From positions 24,933 to 88,932 of the forward strand of contig NZ_LNNH01000018.1 of the NCBI RefSeq assembly GCF_001542915.1: a DNA stretch of 64,000 nucleotides. The letters are read 5' to 3'. Positions 1 through 8,982 of this stretch are shown here, one piece after another. Numbering within the stretch: position 1 is the first letter of the stretch; each line of letters starts with the position of its first letter. The translations under genes and the position numbers were made by a program. The notes beneath the pieces were generated by a model that saw only the letters and a program-made list of their open reading frames with translations, was not told the DNA's origin and did no database searches. The DNA comes from Peribacillus simplex. GTDB lineage: Bacteria > Bacillota > Bacilli > Bacillales > DSM-1321.

Positions 1-180
1 TCAACAAATACACCTAATTTAGTTAATTCTAAAATAAATAGTTAAACGATAAAAAAGTATAAAGCCTGTCTAAAATAAGTTTTATTATATTTCTATGGTA
101 ATATATAAGGGGTAATTTAGAACAATAGTTATATTATACTAATTTATGGTCGTATTATATATTTATGGAAAATAAAGTTA

Positions 181-209
181 TTGTTAAACAAGGGTTTTGG
201 ATTTATTAT
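181..209 (+). promoter_or_regulatory. Candidate sigma-A promoter of the AEP-RT gene
   Basis: TTGTTA (181-186), a 17-nt spacer, then TATTAT (204-209) is a good vegetative promoter match in an otherwise very AT-rich leader. It would start transcription near position 216, giving an untranslated leader of about 105 nt before the large gene. Many AT-rich alternatives exist in positions 1-180, where I see no gene. Confidence 0.4.
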
Positions 210-221
210 TTACTAGTTATT

Positions 222-243
222 AGGAGGAAATTGTTAAATGTGA
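222..243 (+). promoter_or_regulatory. Strong Shine-Dalgarno followed by an ATG-TGA start-stop
   Basis: AGGAGG at 222-227 is placed ideally for an ATG at 238-240, but the next codon is TGA (241-243). The result is a minimal start-stop reading frame about 80 nt upstream of the real gene start. Start-stop elements can stall ribosomes and affect the downstream gene; here this is only an inference. It could equally be the stump of a lost leader gene. Confidence 0.35.
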
Positions 244-321
244 ACAAAGGGTGGTTAGGGATAAAGGTAATACAATTAATATAAAGATGTAAGAATTGAA
301 ATCCTGAAAAGAGGAATACAT

Positions 322-3300
322 ATGGAATTAACTCAAGATTTAACTGAAAATTTAGTGCATTGTGTTTCGAGAAAAATATTTAATTACTTTTTTTATAACA
401 GGAAGTATTTCGGGCGACAAGTAGTAGGGGAAGATGGGAAAGTAGTTTATGTTCGAAAAAGAAATAAAATGTCAGCTGCGATTTTAGAGAACATGATTAA
501 TTCTAAGAAAAGCATTATGAGCTACCAACAAGTAAGGCAAAAATTAAAATGGGTTTGTTTAGATATTGATATTGCAAAAGATAAAATTGACAGTGACTTT
601 GATTTTTTTAAAAATACAGAGCTGAGAAATTCATTGTATAAGGTATATAGTGAAACTGTTAAGATTTTAAATAAATATAATATAAAATATGTATCTGAGT
701 TTTCAGGGAATAGAGGAATACATGTATGGATATTCCTTGATAAAGAGGTAAGTAAAAATATTGGCTATGCTATTATAAAAAAAATTGATGAAGAATTACA
801 AATTAATATAAAAAATTTATTGGGAATTATATTAACAGATAAGTATCCTAAAAATGGTTCCGCAAAAAATAATACAATAGGTTTGGGGGTCAAAGTACCT
901 CTATCATTCCATTTGAAAAGTAATAGATATTCTTATCTTTTCAAAGAGACTTCAGAGATTGAACAAATAGCTGTTTTAGATAATGAGTTTCTAGAAAAAC
1001 AAATGAATATATTGGACAATATCAAAATAAACTCTGTTTCAGAATTAATTGAATCATTAAAAATCAATGAAGTAAATGAAGAAGAAAATTACCAAAAGAA
1101 AAATATGGTTCTTACGGATCAGGATATTAATCTTGAAGGAATAATAGAAGTATTATCGAAATCAGAGATTTTCAGATACTTATTTGATAAACCATTAGCT
1201 CATTGGAGTGAGCGTGATAGAATAGTTTTAGTAGCATCGCTTATTAGAATTAAATCTATTAATGATGATAACTTTGGCGTTAGATTATTAAATGAGTTCT
1301 TTTCTAGTGATGAAGAGTCTTATGATGCGGATGTAACGAATGAAAAGCTACAAAATTTAAAAGGTTTATACCCACCTAATATAAAATATCTCGAAGATTT
1401 ATATAAAAAGGAATGTAGTTATTGTAGGGAAAATGGGATAGAGAATATATATGATTTATTAGATTTACATTTAGAGCTTAAAATTGAGTTGATTTCTAAT
1501 GACCTTGTGAATTTTGGCAAAATAGCACAGTCTGAATTGAATTACTTATTGCAAAATGATGAGGTACCATTAACTTTTATACAAGATGATCTCAAAAATA
1601 TTAATGATGAAAATTTAAAAGACGATATACAAAAAATATATGAGAAAAATTATAGTTTTAAAAATATAGTGTCGTATCAGTATGTTAGAAAGGAAACTGA
1701 AATAAAAAATAGGCATATGTATAGTTTAGCGGCTAAGGATAGAATACTGAGTACATATATGTCATCAAAACTTACGGATTATATGTACGGAGATTTTTCA
1801 GTTAACAGTTATGCATACCGTCTAAACAAACGTAATAATAATTATATATTCGAAAATTGGAGTAAGGCGTGGCTAGAGTATGTATATAGTATTGAGGGCA
1901 TAATTAATGATGGGAGTTATGATGAATATTATTTGATTAAATTAGATATAAAATCTTTTTACGATTCTATTGATCATATTGCATTACGAGAAGTACTATT
2001 AAAAAAAATAAAATTAAATGTAAATCCAATAAAAGAGAATGAAATTTTTCCTATTATTCATTATCTAATTGAACTATCTAAGGAAATAACTGGTTCAGAT
2101 AAAGGTGTCCCCCAAGGTCCTGCATACGCTAGAATATTAGCAGAACTTTATCTCAGTCAGGTGGATGAAGTAATTGAATCGTATCTTGATGAAGATTTTG
2201 AAAGTTATTATAGATATGTCGATGATATGTTTATTATTCTTAGAGATAAAACTAGAGCAAATGAAATATTTCAAAATGTTCAACAAGTCTTAGATACCTT
2301 AAAGCTAGATATTAATATGGAAAATGAAAAATTTCAATTTGGTGTAGTTAAGGACTTAAAGTACAAGGTTATTACGAAGAGTTTTGAAAAGTATTTTGTC
2401 GATGGAGTAGATTATATTGGTGCAAGCGATGAATTAATTAATAATACAAAAAAATTATTAAATGAGCTGTTAACTACTGAGTTTAATGAAGTAGATGTTA
2501 AACAATTGCCGTTCTATTTGACACATTTAATAGATAAAGAAATATTTGATTCTAGAAAAAGAGAAATTGGAGAAATGATATTAAAAAGTGACATTGGTAG
2601 AGGTAGTCTGTTTAAACACTTTTATAATAATATTTTATTTGTTGATAAAGATTTAAAGTTTGAGTTGGATTTATTGATAAATTTACAGGGTCTTGCTAGA
2701 AGCAACTTATTTTCGGCATTAATTAAAAACTTTAATAAATATGATAAAGATGTGCTTAAAAAAATAATAACATCATATTCCTCCAAAAAAGATCTCTTAG
2801 ATTATGAAAGAATAGAATTAATAAGGTTGATTATTTTCTCTAAAATAGATACAAGTGATATTAATTTTGAAACAGAAGATTTGGATATAATAATTGATAA
2901 TTTAAAGTATGCAAATGAATTTAGTCTTGGCGAAGAATTGGAGTCAGAGATTTTAACTAGATTTCAATTTAAAGGAAACTTAAATCCGTTAACAATTTTA
3001 GAAGACTTGGATTATTTTCTTGAGAAGGCTGAGAATTTAAAGAGACTAGACAAAGTTGTTAATACCTTTGAAAGTATAATTAATATATCGCTTAACAAAA
3101 ACCTAAATCAATCTAATGGGCAGAGTCTAGTTAATTTAGTATGTTTTTTAAGCTTGTATAGCAATATACATTTAGAGGGATTCAAGGGCATGTGGAAGAA
3201 AGTGCTTAACTTGGACAAAAATTTTCCAGTTTCAATGAATGAATGGTATAAGTACAAAAAACATATTGTATGGCAATCAGTTGAAGAACAAAATCTCATT

Positions 3301-5649
3301 ATGATTATAAGTGATGTGCTAAATGATAGAGCTTTATTTCCAGAGGAGCCTGTAAGTCAAAGGGAAAAAGAATTTGTTGTATACCTACTACTCTTCATAC
3401 TAGATCCAAATAGTAATATTAAATCAAAAATTCAAGATGTTAATTTAGATCAAATCAAAGGAATAATTAAAGAAAAAAATATAGAGTTTTTGAAGTGGTG
3501 CATTGATGAAAATACAGATTATTTCCCGGATTTACCAGAAGTACCTAGACTCAATACTTATTACAATAAACGGGTTGTCTTTAGAAAACAAAACAAGTTA
3601 TTAGTTCGAGCTAATGCAAAACTGAAAGACCATATTCAAGTGAACGCAGTACTAAATGATAGTTGGCTGAATGGAGACGAGTATATAAATTTTATATTAG
3701 AAATAAAAACTAATGAAGAACTGATGAATATAAATGATAAATTACGTGGGAAAGATTTGATTTATGGAATTAAGTTAATATATGGAATATTCCAATTGAT
3801 AAATAAAGGTCATTTATATAATTACTTTGAAAAAGGAACTTTTGTTAATTCATCAGAAGATATACATTTCAAATATTCTATGTATGATGAAAAAATAGTA
3901 GTTAATAAAATGAATTTATTTGATAATACTCCGAAAAGAGTTAAACAGGAAATTATGGATTTATTAAGTGACGGGGACTTACTAGAGAAAAATAAAGACG
4001 CATATCAATACAGTCCAACAAATTTTAAAAGTGAATTTATACCTAGGAATATAACTGATGAGGATATAATAAATTATGTAAATTTTTTGGGTAAATATTT
4101 AAATGAAAATTTAAAAGAAGGTGAGATTGATCCAATAAAAATAGAAAAAGCAAAATTATATGCTTTAAAGAAAATTATTAAAAGTAGTAAAAAGAATTTT
4201 AAGGAAGTTGACTTTGTAAATGCTTATGCATCCTTATCTCCGCATGATTTTGACAGATTAATTGTGTTTGAGAATGATAGAACTAAAATACAAGATAAAT
4301 TATTATTTGAGCTTTTTAAGGGGATAACCGATAGAATTAAATTTGACATATTTGAAGAACTTAATGGTTTTTTCAAAGAAATAGAAATTGCGAAAGAAAG
4401 AGTAGAGAAATATTTTTCTAGTGAACCTAAAAGGTTAAATAATATTATAAAAGATTATAAGAAACCTAATATAGTTTGGATTGAAGAAAAAGAAAAAAAT
4501 CTGGAAAATGTTAAAATCCTCTATCCTTTTGAACATGAAGATTTAGAAATTATTCCTTCTAACGAAGTTGCAAATTTAGATGCAAGATATGCATTATATT
4601 CTGATAGTCAGTTTGATATAATAATTGCTATTCCTTTACAGGGTTTAATTTCAATAAAAGAAAAAATATCTATGATAGACAATAAGAAAGTAGTTCAACT
4701 ATTGAATAGTAAGAGAAATGCATTAAAAAGTTTAGTATGCTTTAAAGAATCGAGTAAAAAGATACAAAAACAGAATAATATAAGTGAGAATGAATCTTAT
4801 CATAGAATATGGAGATTTTTGGACAAATTTGAAGAACAGTACCATGAAGCTTTACTAAAATTGATTGCTGCATATGAAGTAATTGATGAGCAGATGTGTA
4901 TTGAATTTTTTAAAGGCCTGATTGAAATAAGTGAAGAAAAGAATGTTTGTCTTCTACCTTTGAAAACTAAGGAAGATGATAATGGATTCAATGTAATGGT
5001 TACGAATATAGGAAGAGATTATGGGTTCGATAGAAATTCAATTTATCAAAATAAAATATGGGAGGACTTCCGTATCATTAATGATTGTGCTGCGAATCAA
5101 GAATATAAATCACTAGCCTTTGTTTTAGATATTGGTATAAGTGGAAAGCAATTTAGGACCACGCTGCACAATTACCTTTATCCATCTAAGGATAAACCTT
5201 TATCCGAGGAATACTTTAAAATTGATAGTGAATCTTTAAAAGATTTTATGAAACAATTAGACGAAATTATTATTTTTTCTGTTGTTCATACGGATGTTTT
5301 TGAAGAAAACGTTACTAAAAAGATTCAACAAATATATGAAAGTTTGAAAAGTAAAATGCCAAATTTAAAATTTAGAGGAAAAAAGATATATAAGGAACAA
5401 AGTACATTCAGTAAAAAGTTAGATTATAAAGAAAGAAAATTAATTATTAAATCGTTTGAAGAACCCCGTTTTACAGACAAAAAGCTTTATATGAGTAACG
5501 ATACATTCGTTAAATATTTGAAGTCTATAGAAGAAGAGAAAACTAGTAATATTTTAATTGCTAGATACAAAAGTATGCCTAAAGCTCATTTAATACCATT
5601 AACAGAAAAATTCGGCGTATTTAATTATAGGTATGACTCTAAAAACTAA
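322..5649 (+). CDS. AEP primase-reverse transcriptase fusion protein, UG/DRT-type defence candidate
   Basis: This 1775-aa protein probably polymerises nucleic acid as part of an anti-phage response. Residues about 75-210 carry AEP primase motifs: hhDhD (D81, D83), SGNRGIHVW (128-136, H134) and a KVPLSFH segment (191-197). Residues about 450-690 form an RT domain with LDIKSFYDS (D542), GVPQGP (595-600) and the catalytic YVDD (632-635). Residues about 700-1775 are mostly helical and unrecognised; LDIGISGK (1602-1609) faintly recalls a phosphoribosyltransferase PRPP loop. Known UG10/DRT7-type defence RTs also combine a PrimPol domain with an RT, so this assignment is by analogy. The start has GAGGAA 7-12 nt upstream. 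Base composition is much more AT-rich than the rest of the window and the gene stands alone next to mobile-element debris, which suggests horizontal transfer. All catalytic motifs look intact. Confidence 0.88.
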   Translation: MELTQDLTENLVHCVSRKIFNYFFYNRKYFGRQVVGEDGKVVYVRKRNKMSAAILENMINSKKSIMSYQQVRQKLKWVCLDIDIAKDKIDSDFDFFKNTELRNSLYKVYSETVKILNKYNIKYVSEFSGNRGIHVWIFLDKEVSKNIGYAIIKKIDEELQINIKNLLGIILTDKYPKNGSAKNNTIGLGVKVPLSFHLKSNRYSYLFKETSEIEQIAVLDNEFLEKQMNILDNIKINSVSELIESLKINEVNEEENYQKKNMVLTDQDINLEGIIEVLSKSEIFRYLFDKPLAHWSERDRIVLVASLIRIKSINDDNFGVRLLNEFFSSDEESYDADVTNEKLQNLKGLYPPNIKYLEDLYKKECSYCRENGIENIYDLLDLHLELKIELISNDLVNFGKIAQSELNYLLQNDEVPLTFIQDDLKNINDENLKDDIQKIYEKNYSFKNIVSYQYVRKETEIKNRHMYSLAAKDRILSTYMSSKLTDYMYGDFSVNSYAYRLNKRNNNYIFENWSKAWLEYVYSIEGIINDGSYDEYYLIKLDIKSFYDSIDHIALREVLLKKIKLNVNPIKENEIFPIIHYLIELSKEITGSDKGVPQGPAYARILAELYLSQVDEVIESYLDEDFESYYRYVDDMFIILRDKTRANEIFQNVQQVLDTLKLDINMENEKFQFGVVKDLKYKVITKSFEKYFVDGVDYIGASDELINNTKKLLNELLTTEFNEVDVKQLPFYLTHLIDKEIFDSRKREIGEMILKSDIGRGSLFKHFYNNILFVDKDLKFELDLLINLQGLARSNLFSALIKNFNKYDKDVLKKIITSYSSKKDLLDYERIELIRLIIFSKIDTSDINFETEDLDIIIDNLKYANEFSLGEELESEILTRFQFKGNLNPLTILEDLDYFLEKAENLKRLDKVVNTFESIINISLNKNLNQSNGQSLVNLVCFLSLYSNIHLEGFKGMWKKVLNLDKNFPVSMNEWYKYKKHIVWQSVEEQNLIMIISDVLNDRALFPEEPVSQREKEFVVYLLLFILDPNSNIKSKIQDVNLDQIKGIIKEKNIEFLKWCIDENTDYFPDLPEVPRLNTYYNKRVVFRKQNKLLVRANAKLKDHIQVNAVLNDSWLNGDEYINFILEIKTNEELMNINDKLRGKDLIYGIKLIYGIFQLINKGHLYNYFEKGTFVNSSEDIHFKYSMYDEKIVVNKMNLFDNTPKRVKQEIMDLLSDGDLLEKNKDAYQYSPTNFKSEFIPRNITDEDIINYVNFLGKYLNENLKEGEIDPIKIEKAKLYALKKIIKSSKKNFKEVDFVNAYASLSPHDFDRLIVFENDRTKIQDKLLFELFKGITDRIKFDIFEELNGFFKEIEIAKERVEKYFSSEPKRLNNIIKDYKKPNIVWIEEKEKNLENVKILYPFEHEDLEIIPSNEVANLDARYALYSDSQFDIIIAIPLQGLISIKEKISMIDNKKVVQLLNSKRNALKSLVCFKESSKKIQKQNNISENESYHRIWRFLDKFEEQYHEALLKLIAAYEVIDEQMCIEFFKGLIEISEEKNVCLLPLKTKEDDNGFNVMVTNIGRDYGFDRNSIYQNKIWEDFRIINDCAANQEYKSLAFVLDIGISGKQFRTTLHNYLYPSKDKPLSEEYFKIDSESLKDFMKQLDEIIIFSVVHTDVFEENVTKKIQQIYESLKSKMPNLKFRGKKIYKEQSTFSKKLDYKERKLIIKSFEEPRFTDKKLYMSNDTFVKYLKSIEEEKTSNILIARYKSMPKAHLIPLTEKFGVFNYRYDSKN

Positions 5650-6387
5650 TAGTTTATTAAATGAAAAGGGCTTATTTTATTAATATTTTCTAGGCTGTAA
5701 TAATGATACACTTTTTTTTACTTTCTTAGTCTTCTTTTAAAACATAATCTTTCTATTTATTCATTTTATTTGTATTATATAATCTAAATTTCAAACTTGT
5801 TTTTAAAGCTAAAAAGGAAGTATAATTTGTTACCTTTATTCAAGAAGCCAACATGTTTTCTTCTTCAACAAACTGGGTGTTTTAGTTGAGAAAGGGAACA
5901 CCATTTCATTCAAGCTTTTTTTATAAAAGAATTATTCAATATTAAGAGCCTGTTTTGATTAATCTTTCAAAACAGGCTCTTTTCTTAGTTTATCAAGGTT
6001 ATTAGTATTTGCTCAAGCCTTTTATCGAAGTTACAGTAGTTGACAAAAAATACTCGGAAAATTAAAGGCTTTTGACATCGAACACGAAAGCGTTAATGTC
6101 TAATAAAAAAGACCTCCAATCAATGGTTGAGATACTTTGAAACGGTAATAGAAGAATTACTTATTTAAGAGGAACTGAGGTATCTGGAAATTGGTCTTGA
6201 TCACAATTCATAGGCCAATGTACTTTTGGAATTTATCCGCGGTCTGCTCCTATTTTAATAAAAAACAACTAATTCCAAATGTGACATATGCTCCTTTGGT
6301 CAAATGATTGTGTGCCCTCTACTTTTACATTCTCTTTTACTTTTCAAAAAGATAACTTCAAGAAAAAAGGAGAAAATGGATTTCCAA
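5650..6387. other. Gene-free stretch after the AEP-RT gene
   Basis: I see no credible gene. The stretch contains the terminator at 5944-5981. Around 6070-6260 short open fragments interrupted by stops suggest decayed coding sequence, but I cannot name a family. Confidence 0.5.
5944..5985 (+). terminator. Rho-independent terminator, possibly bidirectional
   Basis: A perfect 15-bp stem (AAGAGCCTGTTTTGA at 5944-5958 against 5967-5981) has an 8-nt loop and is followed by TTTCTT. It lies about 300 nt beyond the stop codon of the AEP-RT gene, so a long 3' untranslated region or an extra small transcript lies between. Confidence 0.8.
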
Positions 6388-6636
6388 TTATTCTTCCATT
6401 AATTCAACTAATAGATTTTCAAAACGACTAATCGTACTTGTTGCTTCCTTCATAATTTGAAAGTTCATTTCTATTATTCTTTCTAAACGCACTTCGTTTT
6501 CATTTCTTTCTGGTTCATATGCAACCTTTTCTACAACTGATTTAAGAAACTCTTGTCTTGATATTGATTTTCTTTTTGCCATTTCATCGATTTTTTTCAT
6601 TGCTACTGGGTCTATGTTTCTTAAAAAAATATCCAT
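6388..6636 (-). CDS. Ribbon-helix-helix (CopG/Arc-type) DNA-binding protein
   Basis: This 82-aa protein has an N-terminal RHH fold: strand IFLRNID, helix PVAMKKIDEMAKRK, then SISRQEFLKSVVEK. An acidic helical tail of about 45 residues could mediate oligomerisation. Such proteins serve as plasmid copy, partition or relaxosome DNA-binding factors, or as antitoxins. No toxin gene adjoins it. A good ribosome site (GGAGAG) lies 7 nt before the start. The upstream 350 bp hold inverted repeats with TGATATC motifs and phased direct repeats, which are natural targets for an RHH protein. Autoregulation or origin/oriT binding is inferred. Confidence 0.8.
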   Translation of the reverse strand: MDIFLRNIDPVAMKKIDEMAKRKSISRQEFLKSVVEKVAYEPERNENEVRLERIIEMNFQIMKEATSTISRFENLLVELMEE

Positions 6637-6714
6637 TGTTTAACTCTCCTTTTGGACAAAATCAAAAATCTGGATTAAAAAGACTTAGAGTTAGAAAGAG
6701 CATAAGGAAAAACT

Positions 6715-6750
6715 GATATCACCAAGGGTGATATCCTAGGCAAAGCCTAG
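6715..6750. promoter_or_regulatory. Inverted repeats upstream of the RHH gene (candidate operator)
   Basis: GATATCACC-AAG-GGTGATATC (6715-6735) is a perfect 9-bp inverted repeat. It is followed by CTAGGC-AAA-GCCTAG (6736-6750). The core TGATAT recurs at about 6714, 6729, 6770, 6806 and 6894. The location about 80-100 bp upstream of the RHH start fits an autoregulatory operator, by inference. Confidence 0.5.
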
Positions 6751-6779
6751 TGTTTTATATGATATCGTTAATTTCTTTC

Positions 6780-6864
6780 AGGTGGGCTGACATGGGACTC
6801 CTGTTTGATATAGGTGGGCTGACGTGGGATACCTGAACTTTCTCAGATGGACTGATGTGGGTCT
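6780..6864. repeat. Three direct repeats with 32-33-bp period (iteron-like)
   Basis: GGTGGGCTGACATGGGAC (6781-6798) and GGTGGGCTGACGTGGGAT (6813-6830) are near identical. A more diverged third copy, GATGGACTGATGTGGGT, starts at 6846. Periods of 32 and 33 bp are close to three helical turns, so all copies face the same side of the DNA, as with iterons, centromere sites or relaxosome sites. Confidence 0.7.
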
Positions 6865-6886
6865 TAAATAATAATTAAAAAGCAGT

Positions 6887-6908
6887 CATTTAGTGATATC
6901 ACTAAATG
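6887..6908. repeat. Perfect 22-bp palindrome centred on TGATATCA
   Basis: CATTTAGTGAT at 6887-6897 is exactly mirrored at 6898-6908 with no loop. It shares the TGATATCA core with the operator candidate at 6715-6735. It is therefore likely a second binding site for the same dimeric protein. Confidence 0.6.
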
Positions 6909-6913
6909 TTAAT

Positions 6914-6972
6914 CAATGTCCCCTTTGTGTCCCCCTATTTTCGACCAATGTCCCCTTCGCGTCCCCCTATTT
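6914..6972. repeat. Two 27-bp direct repeats with 32-bp period
   Basis: CAATGTCCCCTT, two or three variable bases, then GTCCCCCTATTT occurs at 6914-6940 and again at 6946-6972. The repeats differ at three positions. The 32-bp period matches the repeat set at 6780-6864. In reverse complement they loosely resemble that set (GGGG...GGGGAC), hinting at one site family in two orientations. Confidence 0.7.
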
Positions 6973-6981
6973 AATTGAATG

Positions 6982-7014
6982 TTATTTTAAAAAAGAAAAG
7001 GAAACCTTCTCTTT
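6982..7014 (-). terminator. Terminator of the minus-strand conjugation-type cluster
   Basis: On the minus strand AAAGAGAAGG-TTT-CCTTTTCTTT (7014-6992) forms a 10-bp stem and is followed by a T-rich run (TTTTAAAATAA). It lies just beyond the stop codon of the VirB6-like gene. Confidence 0.6.
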
Positions 7015-7025
7015 CATTCACTTTT

Positions 7026-8906
7026 TTATTGGTTTTTTCGACGGAATTTAGCGATGTTGTTTCTTAGACTTTCGCTTGTATTTTGACCAATTTGATAGGT
7101 GCGTTTAACCGTTTTTACTGACGGGCTGTTCCGCACATTATCAGAAATTATGCTTCCAACATGACGAGTTTCTCGATCAGTTCTTTTTTCTTGTAGTGGT
7201 GTTTTCATATTAGATTCTCCTTGCATTTCAGATGAAACCAAAGGGGAATTTGATTGTGAGAAGGAAGGTGATGAAGGAATGGGACTGTAGTAGTCACCTG
7301 ACGTTTTCTCACTTTTTTGTATATCGCCATTGTTCATTTGGCTTGGCGATCCAGATGAAATGGAGTGTGGACTGTTTACAGCTGCACTCCGTTTTCCATT
7401 ACCGGAGACACCATTCAGAGCCATTTGATCATGTAATCCTATTACTTTTCCTCTACCTGTTTGCCCTTCTTGTTGTTGTTGTTGTTGTTGTGCCATTTTT
7501 TGTTCAATAGAAGAAGCAACTTCTTGCGTTCCAGTTTCGATTTCCCAGGAACCTTTCGAACCATTTGGACTTTGTTTTTCTTGATTTTGATTTTGTGCTT
7601 TTAAATCTACAGAATGAGCACTTTCGGAACCATTCGGAGTCTGTTCTCTGGATTGGTCCTGTCCTATTGCTCTAAGGCCTTGTGCCATTCCTGCAATACC
7701 ACTTACACCCTTCAATGCGGCAGATTTACCTTCACTTGATAATCCTTTCAGTGTATTTGCAGCACCCTTTGTTGCACCCGTTACGCCTTTTGCAATAGTA
7801 TAACCACCGGCTACGGCACCCCAGCTAGATTTCAGTCCTGCATCAATACCAAATAACCGTTCAACGATATTGGGACCATCAATTACAGCAAGAGAGAAAG
7901 CAAATAATGCAATTAAATAGGCGACACCATCCAATTTATCGGTAATAAACTCTGTTCCAATCAGATAGATTTTCATTGATAGGAAAATCATAATTGTCAC
8001 TAGAAAAGTATTTAGGATACTTTGAAGGATTTGCTTTGTCTTTTGCCCTGAATGAATATCAGCAGGGGCTATAATGATTGCTAATACGTAGTTGAATGTT
8101 AATTCAAAGAACAGTTTTGCTAACTTAATAGCAATTGTCAGCATAGTGAAGGCTGTAATAGCTAATGTTATGGCGATTGTCCAAAAGTTCCAATCCCAAC
8201 GGTAATACTTTTCTTTAAACGCAGTGAACCAACCATCATCTAACTCAACTTTCTTTGGATTACCTAAATCGTCATACTCCAAACGATTAGAAAAAACCCC
8301 AAGTCCTATTTCAGACATTTCTTTAGCTTCCCCTGCGGGATCAAAATCCTTATCAATCGCCTGTGTAATATTAATTTTTAAAATTCGATCTTTCGGAACT
8401 CGGTTTGGATGGTTAAGCTCAGTTGTTTTCCAACCCGTTGCATCAAATTGAGCAAGATCAGTCATATTGTCTTTAATAACTTTTTGACTAATTGAACCTT
8501 CTTCAACAACATCAAGAGCATCAATAGCTTTATCTGTGAATTGGTTTGCTTTTTCCATACCTTCTTGTACCAAAGCGAAAAAAAACATTATCATAAACAC
8601 ATTCACTATAATGGCTTCGCGATCCAACTTTTTTTGAAAAATAAGCTGATATCCTGTGTAGAGAAGCGAAAACCCCATCAATATAACAGAAAGAGGAATA
8701 AGGAATTCTACAAAACTTGTAATTTCAGCACTGTCATAAAACATTTTTAAACCCAGGATTGAATCCGTTATGTTTGATAGGGAATCAACAAGCCATGCCA
8801 AACCCTTTATAATGGCCCACCCGATCAAACGTAGCATGTACGAGATTGGATTGGTCATTTCGAGAAAATCAGAAAATTTTTCAAGTATCCTTGCTACTTC
8901 ATCCAT
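7026..8906 (-). CDS. VirB6/TrbL-like polytopic membrane protein of a conjugation system
   Basis: This 626-aa protein has an N-terminal half with about six or seven hydrophobic segments (near residues 20-45, 60-90, 95-115, 240-270, 275-300, 305-330, 335-360). The large extracytoplasmic loop at about 120-230 and the 'FGIDAGLKSSWGAVAGGYTIAKG' type transition are typical of VirB6/TrbL-like channel proteins in Gram-positive type IV secretion. Residues about 400-626 are polar, low complexity and glutamine rich, including seven consecutive Q. A very strong ribosome site (AGGAGGGG) precedes the start. No ATPase, coupling protein or relaxase gene is in view, so the machine is incomplete here and the gene may be a remnant of a decayed element. 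The family call rests on topology and gene company and is moderately sure. Confidence 0.65.
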   Translation of the reverse strand: MDEVARILEKFSDFLEMTNPISYMLRLIGWAIIKGLAWLVDSLSNITDSILGLKMFYDSAEITSFVEFLIPLSVILMGFSLLYTGYQLIFQKKLDREAIIVNVFMIMFFFALVQEGMEKANQFTDKAIDALDVVEEGSISQKVIKDNMTDLAQFDATGWKTTELNHPNRVPKDRILKINITQAIDKDFDPAGEAKEMSEIGLGVFSNRLEYDDLGNPKKVELDDGWFTAFKEKYYRWDWNFWTIAITLAITAFTMLTIAIKLAKLFFELTFNYVLAIIIAPADIHSGQKTKQILQSILNTFLVTIMIFLSMKIYLIGTEFITDKLDGVAYLIALFAFSLAVIDGPNIVERLFGIDAGLKSSWGAVAGGYTIAKGVTGATKGAANTLKGLSSEGKSAALKGVSGIAGMAQGLRAIGQDQSREQTPNGSESAHSVDLKAQNQNQEKQSPNGSKGSWEIETGTQEVASSIEQKMAQQQQQQQEGQTGRGKVIGLHDQMALNGVSGNGKRSAAVNSPHSISSGSPSQMNNGDIQKSEKTSGDYYSPIPSSPSFSQSNSPLVSSEMQGESNMKTPLQEKRTDRETRHVGSIISDNVRNSPSVKTVKRTYQIGQNTSESLRNNIAKFRRKNQ

Positions 8907-8982
8907 AGAACCCCTCCTAGTTAACTCATAATCCCTAATATATCAATGGTTAACCGCACTATTTTGGTTAACGTTATTTGGA

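Noticed and set aside
322..5649. Group II intron maturase or retron RT
   Set aside because: No maturase or HNH domain, no intron RNA structure seen, and the N-terminal AEP domain and size fit neither.
6780..6972. CRISPR array as an explanation for the 32-bp-period repeats
   Set aside because: The gaps between repeats are only about 5-14 bp and there are at most three copies of each type, so there are no spacers.
7441..7495. Possible short tandem repeat (TTGTTG run)
   Set aside because: It is the poly-glutamine coding stretch of the VirB6-like protein, a common low-complexity tail rather than a separate element.
7232..7510. 92-codon plus-strand frame inside the VirB6-like gene
   Set aside because: It is the complement of the glutamine-rich tail (CAA/CAG repeats read as poly-Val/Leu); no ribosome site.
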